Source: Telopea speciosissima (taxonomy: Eukaryota; Streptophyta; Magnoliopsida; Proteales; Proteaceae). From it: 64,000 bases of DNA. The stretch lies in NCBI RefSeq assembly GCF_018873765.1, contig NC_057918.1, positions 69,477,871-69,541,870 on the forward strand. The letters are read 5' to 3'. The translations under genes were made by a program, and so were the position numbers. The notes beneath the pieces were generated by a model. It was not told the origin of the DNA. It ran no database searches and worked only from the letters and a program-made list of their open reading frames with translations. Positions 31,590 to 42,849 of this stretch are shown here, piece after piece (position 1 is the stretch's first letter; every line of letters starts with the position of its first letter).

Positions 31590-33020
31590 TGAATCTTAAA
31601 TTAATTAAAACTTATTTAAAATACAACAATTCTCCCACAAGATTCAAAATAGCAGTCAAACAAACAACAAATGATGTTGAGCACATAAGGACAAATAGGA
31701 GGCGTCGTCGACGTAGATGTCTTTTGAACTTGAATCTATACTAGGACTAATAGGCCACGTTATAGAGTACAAGTTAAGCCTAACTTCTTGAACCTTATCT
31801 CATAGGTGTAGCCGAATGACCTACACACCAACTCCTACCGTTAAACCATAGAGTTGTCGCTATTGTTTTGGTGAATATTGCTATCCGACCTTTTCCTTAT
31901 TTGAAAATAATAGGTGTTTAGAAAGTTCACACTTAAAATTCTCACTGGAGATGGCCTTACCTCCTACATCCACTTAGGTCAAACCATAGTGTGCATCACA
32001 ATTAACATATCTCCATATTTCGTTAGAATGTTGGCTGATTAAGAGTCCTATAACCAATCGTTCAATCATTGAGATGGATACTACCCTCCCATCTAACCAG
32101 AATGAGATAAAATATGGAGAATTAAACAAGTCATCTAGTGATTTGACACTCTAACTTCTATATCTTAAGCTTCGTATGTTCGAATTGGATGATTCAAAAG
32201 TTATTTTTCTTCTTATTTCACACATTTTAATTTGTTATGAAAATCAAGAACAATACTAGATGCCATGAATTGCCTCTAATGTAAGTCAACATACGAATTG
32301 GATGATTCAAAAGTTATTTTTCTTCTTATTTCACACATTTTAATTTGTTATGAAAATCAAGAACAATACTAGATGACATGAATTGCCTCTAATGTAAGTC
32401 ATTCTCAACTTAAATTAATTCTTCTCTCAATAAAGGGGCATATGAGCTCATTTTCATACCAAATTTGGGTATAATAAAATATCCATTATTCAAACATATT
32501 CGAAAGTTTCTGAGACAAATAATCAAATTTTCATCAAATTTTCTCTTGAGGGGTATTTTGATCACTTTTTATGGCGCTTTGTAGAAGTGTTGGGAAACAT
32601 GATAAATCTTCCAAGTCCATACATACAAAGTCTCCATGCCTCGATGGATACTCTTCATCGTCAAAGGGGCTTTTAGGCTGTCAGGGTAACAAAATGAAGT
32701 CTCTACAAAGATGTATAGAGTCTACCATGATGAGTAATAAGGATCCAAGTAGTGAGAAGCCAAGATGTAAAGAAGGGGGATGAAACAAGGGTCTACGGAG
32801 GGGGTTTGAGTCTGGAAATCAAATTTGTATGGATTGTATTTTTCTCTTGATCCGAATGGAAGTTTGTATTTACTTTGATAATATATGCGGTATTATCAAA
32901 CCATGTAAATCTTTTGTCACTTATATATTTTATTTTATATGCTCATCATTTTGAAACATATCTACGTGTTTTTGTGTCTTTTTAATTCTCTCAAGTGCAT
33001 TGAACGGGGCACCTCACTTG
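31590..33020. other. Intergenic region with a 113-bp tandem duplication
   Basis: No gene supported. 32181-32293 is repeated directly at 32294-32406 with about two changes. A 70-codon frame at 32571-32783 (MALCRSVGKHDKSSK) is not recognised and is probably chance. Confidence 0.5.
32181..32406. repeat. 113-bp tandem duplication, two copies
   Basis: The unit begins CGAATTGGATGATTC and ends CTAATGTAAGTCA. The copies are adjacent and nearly identical, so the duplication is recent. Confidence 0.93.
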
Positions 33021-33790
33021 TACATTGGAATTATCCTTCCAAGTGCAACGGCCATGTAGAATTTTGTGGACGAAAATAGTTGTGTTGTATAAGCTTTCAT
33101 GCATTGCTGACATCGTAAGCAGAATATTGCATCCACCCCCAATTCCCCTTTCCTTCAATGGTGGGCTTCTCGGTCTTTCTTGCATTCCTTTCTTGATTCT
33201 ACAACTTTTTCATTTCTTCTATCAGTTGGTAGATTCCCCTGATATGTATTATTCCTTATCTCTCTCGTATGCATGTTATTGGGTTTGTCTGGTCTGGACT
33301 CTGGACTCTGGACTCTGGAGTGAATCACACGGATCTCTGTTCTCTTTCTATTATCAATACATAGAGCTGTTCTCTCCAGTGGCCTGGCCGTCTCGTTTCC
33401 TTCGATTCGGATCAGCTTGGGTGCCTTCTGTAGTGGGTTCTTGCTCTTCTCTAGTTTTCCTCTGTATATTTTGAACTGGGTCTTGATTCTTATGGGTGTA
33501 AGTTTGTGACTCTTGACGGATTTCTCATTTCTGTTGACGGTTGTTCTTACTCTTGATTTCAGTCTTTAGTTTATTTTGTTGAATTTTGGGGGTCTTTGTG
33601 CAACTGCATAATTGTGCCTGCCTTTGATCCTATTTGAGGTGTTTCTGGTTGTCGGCAGCATATCGTTCTGTTGATTTGGAGGAAGAAGTTTTCTTTTAAA
33701 GTTATAATTTTCTGTAGTTTTTGGATGATTGTGAACTGGGTTTGATTGCATGCATCGGAATTCCAGACTGATCTCAATATCTCTTTAGAC
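33021..33790 (+). promoter_or_regulatory. Upstream and 5' UTR region of the ankyrin gene
   Basis: Pyrimidine-rich sequence with short GGACTCT repeats near 33296-33317 leads into the coding start. Plant homologues often have a 5' UTR intron. A possible acceptor-like TTCCAG lies at about 33763-33768, but no donor was confirmed. An in-frame ATG at 33746 lies 15 codons upstream of the conserved start. Confidence 0.4.
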
Positions 33791-36700
33791 ATGGCGGGAA
33801 TTGATGTTTCAAAATATGCTCACAGCCCCGTGCATAAGGCTGTTGCAACAAGGGATTATACTGCTCTCAGGCGAATACTTGCCGGCCTCCCGCGGCTTTG
33901 CAACCCAGTTGAGATTCGAACTGAGGCTGCATCGCTTGCCGAGGAAGAGAAGGTGGAAGCTATCTCTGCAGTGGTTGACAACCGAGATGTCCCTAACCGA
34001 GAGACTCCTCTCCACCTGGCTGTCAAACTTGGTGATGAGACTGCAACTGAGATGCTGATGGTTGCGGGAGCAGATTGGAGCTTGCAGAATGAACAGGGTT
34101 GGAGTGCTCTCAAGGAAGCAATTTGCAATAGGGAAGAAGGCATTGCCATGATAATAGTTAGGCACAGCCAGCAATTTGCTTGGGCGAATTGGTGTCGTAG
34201 ACTTCCTCGCCTGGTAGGGACTATGAGAAGGATGAGGGATTTCTACATGGAGATAACATTCAATTTCGAGAGCTCTGTGATCCCCTTCATATCGAGGATT
34301 GCGCCTTCTGATACTTACAAGATTTGGAAAAGGGGTGCAAATTTGAGGGCGGATATGACTTTGGCTGGCTTTGATGGTTTCAAGATTCAGCGGTCAGATC
34401 AGAGTATTCTGTTCCTTGGAGACGGCTCTGAGGATGGGAAGGTCTCTCCTGGGACCCTATGCATGGTTTCACACAAAAATAAAGAAGTTATGAATACTCT
34501 GGACGCTGCTAGTTCTCAACCCTCTGAAGCTGAGGTCAAGCAGGAAGTTGCTGCAATGTCTCAAACTAACATCTTCAGGCCTGGGATTGATGTGACTCAG
34601 GCGGTGTTGCTACCACAGTCAACATGGAGAAGGCAGGAAAAGATAGAAATGGTTGGTCCATGGAAGGCCAAGGTGTACGATATGGACAATGTGGTGGTGA
34701 GTATAAAGTCCAGGCCGGTCCCTGGTGCTTTGACAGATGATGAGTTTTCATCTTGCAATGAGAATGATACTGACAGCGAAGAGTATGATGGCATACTGAC
34801 AGAGGAAGAAAGAAGGCTATTGGCAAATGTACTTAAAATGGACTCATCAGAGTTAGCAACTGAGCATAGCCTTACCGATGGGATCATTGCTCATCGAAAT
34901 AGCTGTTTTGAGCCACGGGATATCCCAATTGAAGATTTGCATAGTTGTAGCAATGGTGTTGATACTAAGCAGGAAAAGAAAGGGTGGTTTGGTGGCTGGA
35001 GAATGCGGGATTCAAAACATGATGAACCAAAGAAAATGGATCCACCAGGAAGTTCCCTTTGTGTTGATGAGAAGGTAAGTGATCTGCTTGGTGATTCCCC
35101 ATCTAGATTGCAGAGTAGACAAGGAAGACACTCTGTGGAGATTTCTGTTGGGGGGGATGAACTCGGGAAAGGAAGGGATATGAAGAAGTCTTCTGTGAGT
35201 TCTGAGAGTGGACAACGACGGAAGGGTAGCAACCGTGAAAGTGAGTACAAGAAAGGATTGAGTCCTACTCTCTGGCTTTCTTCCAATTTCCCTCTCCGAA
35301 CTGAAGAACTCCTGCCTTTGCTTGACATTCTTGCAAACAAGGTCAAGGCCATTCGTCGTTTAAGAGAACTGCTGACAACAAAGCTTCCACCAGGAGCCTT
35401 TCCGGTTAAGGTGCTGACATTCTTAACCTACTCTTGACATAGTTTAGTGGTATCTTGTTTTGCTGCAGGCCTTCTATTGCTTAATCTTGTCTTGGCTGCA
35501 TATTTCATTTATATTGTTTACAAGGATCCATTTTTCAAACCACAAGTTCTTCAGATGCTTTTCTTCCAGAAATTATTATTATGTTCTATCAATACTCCTG
35601 TAGAATTGCTAAAGCCTCTAAACCATCATGTAGTATCTTTTATTTTAATCTAAACTAAAGTCTTAATGTATCTGCTTAACTTCCTATGGTAGTGGGAGAT
35701 ACATATATTTGCTTAATTATATGGGGCAGGCTTGACAGAGGGTTCAATGAATAAGATCAATTCAGTTGTCTAAATTATCTTTCTTTGCATGTACTTGATT
35801 TCAGGATGTTTTAACAAAGCTTTGGTCAAATTGAAATGCGTAAGCTTTGCTGTTGTCATATCCAATATCTATGGATTAGAAACTTCTCAACAAAATGATT
35901 TTGGTCAAATATTTCTCCAAATGCTAATGTTGATCCATATAGTTAAAGACTTAGCTATGTTTGTTTGACATGAAAGAAAAGCAAAGGAAAAAAGAATATT
36001 CTACAGTCTAGCTGTTTGTTTGGTAAATAAAGAAAAAAAATTATTATTTTAAAATTTGAAAGTCTTGGGATTCTCAAAGTTTTCTTTTTCTCACCCCTTT
36101 CAATTTTCTCTCCAAAACCATTGAGTTTGTGCACTTCCAATGCAGGAAAATTTTACTCTCTAAAAATTATCTTTCCATGCCAACCAAACCTCCTATAAGA
36201 AAATTTCAAGTTTTTTTTTTTTTCTTCTCTTTCCTTCCCTTTCCCTGCCAAACAAGCATAGCCTAAATATGAGCTGTTGTAGATAGGTGTGCTGTTAGTC
36301 CTAGAGAAATCCAAGTACTGATATTTCAATGTCTCTTTATGTTTATGCATATCTTGTTTGGATTGAGTTTGGGTGACGGAAACTGTGAGTTGAAATTGGA
36401 GGATTATATGGTTTTATGTAAGAGCTTTGCCAGATTTGATGTTCAGAGAGTTTCCTGTACACTTTAAGGTACTGGGTTTATAGTGAGTGTTAGAAACTGT
36501 TTGTCAAAACACATGGAAAATCTAAAATTTTTAGGTAAAAGAAGAAATTTATTGGCTTGAGTGAGCACAACATTTAGAGTATTGGTTTGCCTGATTTCAT
36601 TTGGGCTTTTATTGTTTGTGGATCTCTTTTTTTTTGGTCTGAAAGGAACCATTCTATGGCATCACAGAATATTTCATGTTTGTCTACATTTCAGCATGCC

Positions 36701-39700
36701 TGGTTTTAGCTGGAAGTAGAACAGATGTAGATGAATTTGGTCAAACTATTTTATGACAACAAAAGAACATCTTCAATGGAAAAGAGTTTTACCCATCTAT
36801 AGGTAATCTCAGGATATCTTGCAATTAAGACAACCAAACACTATAATGGACTTGTCCTTCATCACCAGTCTCTCCCAATTAAGAGTCTGAGATTTCCTAG
36901 GACCTTGAGGGCGGCTAAAACCTCAGCTTTCATACAGTTTAATACTTTGTCCAGAGTATGCAGAGGATAATACTCACTGGTCCAGGGTTGGCAAGGATAA
37001 TATTCACAGGTCCGACATAAACTAGGATAGTTGCTTCCATGCTATCCCTTAAGAGTTAAGACCCAAATACTTGAAGGTTCTGATTCCTAGTTGAATCCAT
37101 CAAATTCTGAACAAGGTGAAGGAAGCAACATTATTGTAACTGTCTCTGACCTCCCGGGTTACCTTGTCACTGATGCCCATAGAATGGCTTTTTGTACAAA
37201 CCCCACAGATTTGCTTCTTGGTTTCTAAGGTGCATTGTACAAACTCACAAGAGACAAATAGCACATTGGTAAAGTATTGTATACAAATGGATCTCAGAGC
37301 TTCAAAAACTTGCACCTGCTTTTTATAGTATTTATAGTTTATTATTCTGAGTTTATCCAATGATTCCCATTTGGAGTTGCACATGAGACCACATGAGGGA
37401 GAAGTTACTGATACCTACAACTCAGATATAGCATGTTGAAAGTTTTAGCTTGTCATGGCAGTGTCCCAGCAGGAGGCCATATATTCTACATCACATGATA
37501 CTACAGAGATTTTTGGGTGATCCTTTTTAATGAGGTTTAAAGTCACCTTAAGGCTTAAAGAGGTTTCAGAAAACCAGCAACATAACAAGATCACAGGTCC
37601 AGGTAGGATCCAGATTTCAAGAGAAATCTGATTAAAACCAAGTTCGAGCTTTTAGGTGAAACAATAGCGAACACTGTTCTTCTATCAATATCCCACCTTT
37701 GACCTGAGTTTCTTGCAGATCAGATCCTCTGATCGGTTGTTACCAGATTTCTCTTGAAATCTGGATCCTACAAGGACCTGCGATCCTGTTGTGTTGCTGG
37801 TTTTTTGAAACCTGTTTAAGGTGTCTTTAAACCTCATTACTGGCCTTTCTTCCTCTTGTAAACAAAATCATCATCGTTGCACAATTCCCAATGATCAGTT
37901 CAATCCAAAAAGAAGAACCAAGTCTAACAGTGATCCCACGACTCAAGGACCAGACCCTATAGTGGTCTTCAGTTTTGGTTCTTGTTCTAGAAGTCATATG
38001 TGGGCCCTGGTATGAAGACAAGTTTCTGGAATATTCAATTAGAGATTACTACTACTTTAGTTTCTGTTTTGCAATAGCTACTTAGCGGTTGGTGAATAGT
38101 TATTCCTTTTTATGTAGTAGTCATTAGATCTCCTATCTAGAAGGGTTTACTATTTTTGAATTACTTGGAAGTCAAGTACTCTTCTATACAGGGAGAACCA
38201 TTATTTTTTGTAGCAAGCATTGATATATTATAAATACAAGCTCCACGGTGTTGGCATTCCTATATTGATTTCTTGTTGTGAGATGCATGCTACTGTGATG
38301 ATTCATTAGTAAACCCAAGGGGGTGAAGCCTCTCGAGGCCTTGGTGGTGAAGCAAGGTCATATACCTTCTTCCCTCTTTCTTCTCTCCATTTTTACCTCA
38401 GTTTCAGCAGCTTATATAGTGTTTGCGTGGGTGATATCCTAGGTAATCTGAAACTCAAACTTTGTGGGGTTGATTCCATCCTTATTATTTCCGTTCTCAT
38501 TGGTTTAGTTCAGTAATTACTCATTCGATATTCTGCTAGTTTTATTTTTCTCAGTTTCAGTCCTTGCAATAGCAATTTATTCCCTCTTTGATCCCAGACT
38601 TCCATCAAAGATTCCAGCCACTCCGACTGTTGAATCAAAAGCCCAATTTTTGATAAATCACCCCCTATTGGGTCTACAGTTGTCCAGTATTGCAGGCTCA
38701 TGAGATAAGGAACTTGGAAGTTATTGTTGTTTTGAAAAGTTACTATTTTCTGTCCACTTTCTTTACTCTCCATCTAACCATTAGTTTCCTATGATATTTT
38801 AGCCCAAAGTACAGCAGGTATAGGCCAGCCTTCAACCTTCAACCAGTTTTTCAGCCTCATCGGTTGGTTGGTTCTTAAGTTACTTATCTTCTCCATTTCT
38901 GGCCTATTGTTCTCTAAATATGGGTCACTGTTCTGGGTTAGTTTCCTAAATCTATCTTAACAGGTTAGTGGAATGCATCACCCAGTCTTCTTCCTCCCAA
39001 GATGCAGACCCTATGGCCGGCAGGGAACGACGAATAGTGAACTGAGAAAAGTGAACCGCAAATGATGAAGGAAAGCAGGATCAAGGCCTGGTAACAGAAA
39101 AGAAATCTCTTTAGTCGGAAATAATCACCGAACAACATAAGGACATGTAGTTCCCCGTTTGCCTTCCAATCTCAAGCCAATAGAAGTTGGAAACCCAGCA
39201 AGGAAGATAACTAAGGCCAAGAATCCATATCTTAAGACTGTTCCTTGTAGGATCAGTTAATCAAACCGAAATCAGCTGGAAAGAATGAAATCGGACAACT
39301 TTGCAATTTCCATGTTAAAAAATATGACAAACATGACTCCGAGTAGAATCTGATTCATTGATCCTTGTGATCTGCTAGGGTGACAAATAACAGAGAGACA
39401 CAACATCGACGATTTTCAATCCTTGTTCAGGAATCCAGTGATGCAAAAGAGATTTTGGTTTTCCTTCTGTTTCTCCTCTGCAGCGTTTAGCTGTGGTCCA
39501 GGAAGATTGCTACTGCTAGCATCAAGGACATGATTGCCATCAAGAATGAGAATGCGGAATGGGTTTTTATTGGGTTCCAGAACAAGGTCCGTTCTGGAGA
39601 ACATTCCAAGATACTAGAACTAGAATATATTCTACACCGTGTTCTGTGCTCCAGAATGCATTCTAGTACCATAACATGTTCTAAGAATGCATACCAAACG

Positions 39701-40378
39701 CAGCCATAATATATTATACATACTCACAGATGATGATGATAGCTATGAAATACATTACATTGATGTTGTTTGTGGTTAATTATATGTAGATATATACAAA
39801 GACAGTGTGTTTTACTCCATGGAATGAGATGTGGTATGCTGCTTGCCTAAGTGATGCTTGTGCCTTAAAGGTGAACACAAAGTGTTTTTTTTTAAATAAA
39901 TGCTAGAGTTGTTCATGCATCATACAGGCATTGTGAATTGGCCTCAAGCTGTAAGCTTGACAGACCTTTTGAAAAATTGCTCTATAATTTTTCTTAGCAC
40001 ATTTTTGCTGAGATAATCTTAGTTCATGTCCAGGTAGCTATTCCAGTGGTTCCTACCATCAGAGTATTGGTTACTTTCACAAAATTTGAAGAGTTAAAGC
40101 CACTGGATGAGTTCTCCACCCCTCCTTCGAGCCCTTTCACTTCAGGCCAAGAAATTCCTGAAGTGATGCAGTCCTCAAGTTCATCATGGTTTCGCTGGAT
40201 AAAAACTCCTTATCACCAACAGGGCTCTTCAACGAATTCAGGTCTCACCAATCGTGTAGAAGATATTCAAGACCCATTTGTAATACCGGCAGATTATACA
40301 TGGTTAACGGTTGAAGCAAAGAAAAAGAAGATGCAAGAGAAGGGCAAGTCCAAGAAGGAAAGAAGTCAAAACCAATGA
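33791..40378 (+). CDS. ANKRD13-like ankyrin repeat / GPCR-chaperone domain protein
   Basis: Two coding exons, 33791-35410 and 40034-40378, with a 4623-bp GT-AG phase-0 intron, give 654 residues. The start MAGIDVSKYAHSPVHKA is the conserved N-terminus of this plant family, so the ATG at 33791 is preferred to the one at 33746. Residues about 10-125 are ankyrin repeats (ETPLHLAVKLGDETATEMLM). From about 150 the GPCR_chapero_1/ANKRD13 C-terminal domain follows (FYMEITFNFESSVIPFISRI, DTYKIWKRGANLRADMTLAG). Residues 340-480 are charged linker. The domain resumes with ELLPLLDILANKVKAIRRLR and joins across the intron as FPVK|VAIPVVPTIRVLVTFTKF. The tail is basic, with KKKKMQEKGKSKKERSQNQ. Animal ANKRD13 proteins bind ubiquitin and act in endocytosis; the plant role is not settled. 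The gene looks intact. Confidence 0.93.
35411..40033 (+). other. Large intron of the ankyrin gene
   Basis: Donor AAG|GTGCTGAC, acceptor GTCCAG|GTAGCT. There are no coding regions. It contains a 312-bp foldback at 37528-37839 and AT-rich MITE-like stretches near 35960-36250 and 39580-39710. Confidence 0.85.
37528..37839. mobile_element. Foldback/MITE-like inverted repeat in the intron
   Basis: Left arm about 37528-37632 and right arm about 37748-37839 are complementary: TAATGAGGTTTAAAG, then GGTTTC, AAACCAGCAACA and GGATCCAGATTTCAAGAGAAA. The loop is about 115 bases. No clear target duplication was seen. Confidence 0.75.
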
Positions 40379-40796
40379 AGTATTTTTCATAAATTGATGG
40401 GAATGAGATCCACTAACGAATGAGTATTTGGCTTGCACTCTCCTGCTGGGAGCTGCACACAGGGATTGCCAGAAATTTGAAAGAAAATATTGTCTTACAA
40501 ATCCCACTTACTGTGATTCTGCACTATGAGGATCAAACAAAATTATTCTCAACAGGTAAATCCGGGAAGGAAGAGAAAGCCAAGGAGAAGAAGATTGTTG
40601 GAGGTTCATAACATACTTGTAACAAATAAGATACATTTGTTTGGAGTCATTGATACATCATTTCCTCTGTTATCACAAAACTCTGATCTTTTCTTCTTTG
40701 TCCGAATTCGGGCTTGTTTGTAGCATTACGCAGTTGGAAGCAGGTTTTATCCACATTAGACTACTAATGCAAGGATAAATCTCAATCTTGAAGTTG
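40379..40796. other. 3' flank of the ankyrin gene / convergent intergenic
   Basis: Presumed 3' UTR of the ankyrin gene and of the convergent B3 gene. No clean AATAAA signal was identified. The two overlapping short frames at 40420-40723 are not supported. Confidence 0.5.
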
Positions 40797-41249
40797 TCAA
40801 TTAGAATAGCGACTCATCGCTGAAAAACGCAACAGACGAAGCCTGGTGTCCCAACAGAAGCCTACTTTCTCATCTGCTTCCAGCACTCTCCTCCTGACGA
40901 TGTGTGGTTGCCACCCATGTAGGAGTATGAAAGAGTATCCATTCTTCAGCAAAAACATTCGGTGTTCAGTGAGAGTATCCATATCTCTCACTGTAATCTC
41001 TAGTTCTTGATAGTTGTTAATCACTTCTTGCTCCTCAGGAAGTAGTAGAGAAATGATGTGTTCATCAGTTTGGCTCCTGGGAATCACAATTTGACCGCTG
41101 TTTACGTCGCGCGTGGTTAGAATCTTCCATACTGGCCATTCACCCATGAGGTATTGCAACAGCATATTGATAGGTTCATCAGATCTAATGCTAATTGTTT
41201 CTGGGATTGTGTTTGGATCAAAAAATTTGTAATAGATGGCCGGTATCAT
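40797..41249 (-). CDS. Small B3 DNA-binding domain protein
   Basis: 150 codons. Residues about 35-150 form one B3-like domain: WPVWKILTTRDVNSGQIVIP, EEQEVINNYQELEITVRDMD, EHRMFLLKNGYSFILLHGW, then a WDTRLRLLRFSAMSR end. The pattern resembles plant stand-alone B3 proteins of the REM or At2g33720-like type, nuclear DNA-binding factors. The ATG at 41249 is preceded on the minus strand by a pyrimidine tract and TTCCAG, a good splice acceptor, so an upstream exon may exist and this may be only the last exon. None was recognised in 41280-41975. The gene is convergent with the ankyrin gene, 418 bp away. No defects were seen in the domain. Confidence 0.7.
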   Translation of the reverse strand: MIPAIYYKFFDPNTIPETISIRSDEPINMLLQYLMGEWPVWKILTTRDVNSGQIVIPRSQTDEHIISLLLPEEQEVINNYQELEITVRDMDTLTEHRMFLLKNGYSFILLHGWQPHIVRRRVLEADEKVGFCWDTRLRLLRFSAMSRYSN

Positions 41250-41975
41250 CCTCGACCTGGAAGAAAAAAAACAGTGAAATATGGTATGATAAAGTTGAAG
41301 CTATATAGTTGAGTTAGACTACTCAATTTGATGCGTAGCAAATCTAGGACACCCCCACCCTTCCGACAAATAGACTGCCAATCATCCACCCAAGTGGTAA
41401 AAAATCTCAAGGAAAGGGCTTGAGATTTTTAATAATAATAAATTTGTTTGATCCCAATTCTCTTCCTAGAAGATAGAGATGTTATAGGATAAGGTTCACA
41501 ACAAATGACATGGACCCAAACTAAAAACCAGTTTTTTTTAGAGTTTTCCCAACGAAGATTGATTAAATAGAGAATCTACATTAGGATCATAATACATTTT
41601 GTGGAAGGAAGTCTAGTTCTCAAATGGATTAAAATTCTTGGATTTTGATTTTGGGGTCAAATCTTTCTAATCCAAGAATTTCGGTTTTAAAATTTGGACA
41701 TTCCACAAAATTTTGGTGCTACTTTCTAATTTATTTTAAATCATTTTCTAAATAATAATAATATGAGAAATTGTACATCCTAGATTAACAATACAAGTAA
41801 AATGTAATGCTCATTTTTAGGAGCTACAATGAAGGACAGACAATAGTACTTTTGCAATTTTAGTCTTTCATTAGTCAAATTTATAACATAAAACAATAAA
41901 TAATGTAAAACTTATTAAATAAAAATAAAACAAAAATAAAAATTTAGTGTAATTTTGACAAAAATCCAATGATAA
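41250..41975. other. AT-rich region upstream of the B3 gene
   Basis: No coding sequence supported. It may hold the promoter or a first exon of the B3 gene. Confidence 0.4.
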
Positions 41976-42163
41976 GGGAGAAAGAATGCTACCTGGGTGC
42001 GTGCAGTGTGTTGTCCTGTGTCCAGACATAGGGGCAGGCAAAATGACCAACGCATCCCTAAGGAAAGGCTGAATTTCCCAGAGGCATGGTGGTCATTTCA
42101 CCCGCCCTGTGTCTGGGCGTAGGGGCAGTGCACCACACGTGCCCAGAAAGCATTCTCTTTCCC
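41976..42163. mobile_element. MITE, 188 bp
   Basis: Terminal inverted repeats GGGAGAAAGAATGCTACCTG and the complement of GGGAAAGAGAATGCTTTCTG, with pairing continuing through CCAGACAYAGGG and AAATGACCA. The flanks ATGATAA/ATAATAA are only partly alike. Confidence 0.8.
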
Positions 42164-42849
42164 ATATAATAAATACATGTTTCTCCAAATACAAAACTGA
42201 GTCAGGTGAGGTTTCCTTACTGAATTCAGTGCCTTTGACCATAGCATTGATAATGCAACTTATAGTTTACCAAAAAAAAAAGGTTATAAAAAAAAGGATA
42301 TAATGCAACTTGACCAAATTTTGTTTTGTTTTTTTTTTTATTTTTTAATTCTTAGTCATGGAAAGTAATTGTTAGAACTTAATAAATGCTATTAATATTT
42401 CATTTAACCAGAAAAGATAAATAAAAAGATCTATTGCTGAATAAAAAATAGAGGCCCAAGGGTATAACATGAGACCTCTAAAGTCCCAGACTTAACTAAT
42501 GTGAAGTAATTCCCAACACTCCTCTCTTGTGTAGTCAAAACAAGAATGCAACATACAAGTGAAAAGGTAATATGAGAAATGACAAAGGGATGATTTGAAA
42601 CTATGTTAGAGTTTGGGGGTCCAACCCAAAAGCTTAAACTGTTAGGTAGAGAGGCTCAACAGTATATAAAGTCATTCAACGTCCTAGACTTAATCGATGT
42701 GGCCGGATAATTCCCAACGCACAAAAGGTATAACTACTATATGAAAATTCATTTCCCACTTAACTTTAGCTGACACATTATCCACATCATCATCTAGACA
42801 TGAGTTAATTTTCAAGACAATCTAACTATTCTATTTCTTCACATGTCAA
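42164..42849. other. No recognisable gene
   Basis: AT-rich with T- and A-runs. Two similar phrases about unpaired text such as CCCAACACTCC and CCCAACGCAC near 42511 and 42712 hint at repeat debris. Confidence 0.4.

Noticed and set aside
33746-33790. Upstream in-frame ATG for the ankyrin protein
   Set aside because: The extra 15 residues are not part of the family, whose conserved start MAGIDVSKYAHS begins at 33791.
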